Assembly (NCBI GenBank): GCA_005884855.1
Contig: VAZS01000030.1
Location: 1 to 6,653, forward strand
DNA length: 6,653 nt
Source of the DNA: Alphaproteobacteria bacterium
GTDB lineage: Bacteria > Pseudomonadota > Alphaproteobacteria > Rhizobiales > Xanthobacteraceae
Direction of reading: 5' to 3'
The notes beneath the pieces are model-generated. The model ran no database searches. It was not told the origin of the DNA and was given only the letters and a program-made list of their open reading frames with translations. The first letter of the stretch is position 1; the number at the start of each line of letters is the position of its first letter. A program made the position numbers and the translations under genes. Shown piece after piece: positions 5,199 to 6,653 of this stretch.

Positions 5199-6305
5199 GT
5201 GTCGTTCACGCTTCAACCCGGCGCCAATGGCATTCTACCCGACCGCATGATCGCGGCGATGGCCGATGCCGGACTTATTCTGCCGGCCTATCCCTTTATC
5301 GAAAGCCAGATTCAACCCGCGAGCCTCGATCTGCGCCTGGGCGACATCGCCTACCGGGTGCGGGCGAGCTTTTTACCCGGGCCGGGCGCGACCGTGGCGG
5401 AACGCATCGACCAATTGAAGTTGCACGAAATCGACTTGAGCGACAGCGCGGTGCTGGAAACCAACTGCGTCTACGTCGTGCCGCTGCTGGAAAGTCTGGC
5501 GCTGCCGCCGGAAATCGTCGCCGCCGCCAATCCGAAAAGTTCGACCGGGCGGCTCGACGTGTTCACCCGCGTTATCGCAGATGGCACGCGGCGCTTCGAC
5601 ATGATCGGCGCGGGCTACCATGGCCCGCTCTATGCCGAGATCAGCCCCAAGACATTCCCGGTGCTGCTGCGCGAGGGATCGCGGTTGTCGCAGGTGCGCT
5701 TCCGTGCCGGCGATGCCATTCTCACATCCAGTGAACTCGACGCCTTGCATGATCTGGAACGGCTGGTCGATATCGACGATGCCGATCTCGCCAAAGGCGT
5801 GGCGCTCAGCGTCGATCTCTCAGGCCAGACCGGCAGCGGGTTTGTCGGCTACCGCGCCAAACGTCATACCGGCGTCGTCGATATTGACCGCCGCGCCGGC
5901 TATGCCGCCGATGAATTCTGGGAAGCGATACGCGCTCGGCCCGACGGCAGCCTCATTCTCGATCCGGGCGAGTTTTACATTCTGGCGTCGAAAGAGGCGG
6001 TGCAGGTGCCACCTGACTATGCCGCGGAGATGGTGCCGTTCGATCCTCTTGTCGGCGAATTCCGCGTGCATTATGCCGGCTTTTTCGATCCCGGCTTTGG
6101 ATATGCCGGAGCTGGCGGGCAAGGCTCGCGCGCCGTGCTGGAAGTGCGCTCGCGCGAAGTGCCGTTCATCCTTGAACATGGTCAGATCGTCGGCCGGCTG
6201 GTCTACGAAAAAATGCTGGCGCGGCCCCACGCGATGTATGGCCAGCGGATCGGCTCCAACTATCAGGCGCAGGGCCTCAAGCTGAGCAAGCATTTTCGGG
6301 TGTGA
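5199..6305 (+). CDS. dcd: dCTP deaminase, long internally duplicated form
   Basis: A 368-residue cytosolic protein of the dCTP deaminase / dUTPase fold, nearly twice the length of E. coli Dcd (193). It converts dCTP to dUTP and ammonia and so feeds dTMP synthesis. The N-terminal half has IQPASLDLRLGD (38-49), NPKSSTGRLDVF (111-122, with the SSxxR nucleotide-binding serines and arginine), GPLYAEISP (142-150, Glu147) and REGSRLSQVRF (158-168). The C-terminal half repeats the pattern with AGFFDPGF (293-300), AVLEVRS (312-318, Glu315) and GQIVGRLVYE (328-337), but lacks an SSxxR equivalent, having FDPLVGEFRV instead. The start is GTG at 5199, chosen because GGGGGA (5187-5192) lies six bases upstream. 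It is divergent from metZ. The next gene follows after 47 bases and may share its transcript. This long form is a known alphaproteobacterial variant; the catalytic residue assignment is by analogy with E. coli Dcd. Confidence 0.92.
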   Translation: MSFTLQPGANGILPDRMIAAMADAGLILPAYPFIESQIQPASLDLRLGDIAYRVRASFLPGPGATVAERIDQLKLHEIDLSDSAVLETNCVYVVPLLESLALPPEIVAAANPKSSTGRLDVFTRVIADGTRRFDMIGAGYHGPLYAEISPKTFPVLLREGSRLSQVRFRAGDAILTSSELDALHDLERLVDIDDADLAKGVALSVDLSGQTGSGFVGYRAKRHTGVVDIDRRAGYAADEFWEAIRARPDGSLILDPGEFYILASKEAVQVPPDYAAEMVPFDPLVGEFRVHYAGFFDPGFGYAGAGGQGSRAVLEVRSREVPFILEHGQIVGRLVYEKMLARPHAMYGQRIGSNYQAQGLKLSKHFRV

Positions 6306-6352
6306 GTTTGACTCGTGTCCCGGAAGCGGCGATACGCGCAACAGGAGCCCAC

Positions 6353-6653
6353 ATGAGCGCAGCGCGACAAGGCACGGACGAAGCGCAATGGCTGCGGTGG
6401 CGAAGCGTCGCCGATCTCTATCACGCCTATTTCACCGGCCTCATTCTAACCGTTGTGACGCGGCGAAGCACCGCCGAGGCCGCCGAATTCGTGTTCCGGG
6501 TGTTTCGCCGTCAACAACATGAACGTTTTCTGCCCGGTCTGGAAAAGCTCGGGTTGAGTAGCCTGCCGCACGCCGTCGCGGCGGCGCAATACCACTATCT
6601 TTCGAACTGGATCGGCGGGGTGTCGGTCGAATATATCTATGAGTCCGACCGCA
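6353..6653 (+). CDS. Unrecognised protein, N-terminal 100 residues (runs off the window)
   Basis: An ATG at 6353 preceded by AGGAG (6343-6347, five-base spacing) opens a frame with no stop to the window edge. Codon use matches the neighbours, so it is very probably a real gene. The visible part starts MSAARQGTDEAQWLRWR and is soluble and rich in aromatic residues. It includes FVFRVFRRQQHERFLPGLEKLG, HAVAAAQYHYLSNWIGG and VEYIYESDR, with no signal peptide or membrane segment. I cannot assign a family. It lies 47 bases after dcd on the same strand, with no terminator hairpin between them, so cotranscription is plausible. Confidence 0.75.
   Translation, partial: MSAARQGTDEAQWLRWRSVADLYHAYFTGLILTVVTRRSTAEAAEFVFRVFRRQQHERFLPGLEKLGLSSLPHAVAAAQYHYLSNWIGGVSVEYIYESDR

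Noticed and set aside
6308..6336. Promoter-like TTGACT-N17-GATACG before the last gene
   Set aside because: The -35 is good but the -10 matches only three of six, and transcription would begin on top of the ribosome binding site at 6343.
1..6653. Mobile elements, CRISPR arrays, tRNA or rRNA genes
   Set aside because: No transposase, terminal inverted repeats with target duplication, regularly spaced repeats or RNA-gene signatures were seen on either strand.

Overview
The window looks like chromosomal DNA of an alphaproteobacterium of the Bradyrhizobium / Rhodopseudomonas / Nitrobacter group (Nitrobacteraceae). This rests on the high GC content, a SAM-II riboswitch in front of metZ, the long internally duplicated form of dCTP deaminase, a 130-residue ApaG, and the style of the protein sequences. 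The genus is an inference; no rRNA or other marker is present.

Layout. Bases 1-88 hold no gene I can support, only the downstream flank of apaG. apaG (89-481, minus) is read leftwards. A divergent intergenic region (482-663) carries one promoter candidate for apaG and one for the genes to its right. Three genes then run rightwards as a tight operon: opgC, a polytopic membrane acyltransferase (664-1929); an exported SGNH-like protein whose catalytic positions look lost (1926-2696, overlapping opgC by 4 bases); and an exported SGNH hydrolase with all expected catalytic residues (2710-3729). metZ (3732-4937, minus) converges on this operon with only two bases between the stop codons. Between metZ and dcd lies a dense regulatory region (4938-5198). 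In the direction of metZ transcription it holds a sigma70-type promoter, a SAM-II aptamer, a 10-bp hairpin, an overlapping intrinsic terminator, an 8-bp hairpin and a ribosome binding site. dcd (5199-6305, plus) starts at GTG. An unrecognised gene (6353 onward, plus) runs off the right edge.

How the genes relate. metZ makes homocysteine for methionine and SAM synthesis, and its leader is built to sense SAM, so it closes a feedback loop. apaG, metZ and dcd are ordinary housekeeping genes. The accessory part is the three-gene operon. OpgC-family proteins add succinyl groups to osmoregulated periplasmic glucans. Two exported SGNH-type proteins translated from the same message suggest a transfer or editing step in the periplasm, by analogy with membrane acyltransferase plus SGNH pairs in alginate and peptidoglycan O-acetylation. 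That analogy is inference.

The points most worth following are the intact / degenerate SGNH pair beside OpgC, and the metZ leader, where a GGCCGG/CCGGCC element recurs in the aptamer loop and in both competing hairpins.
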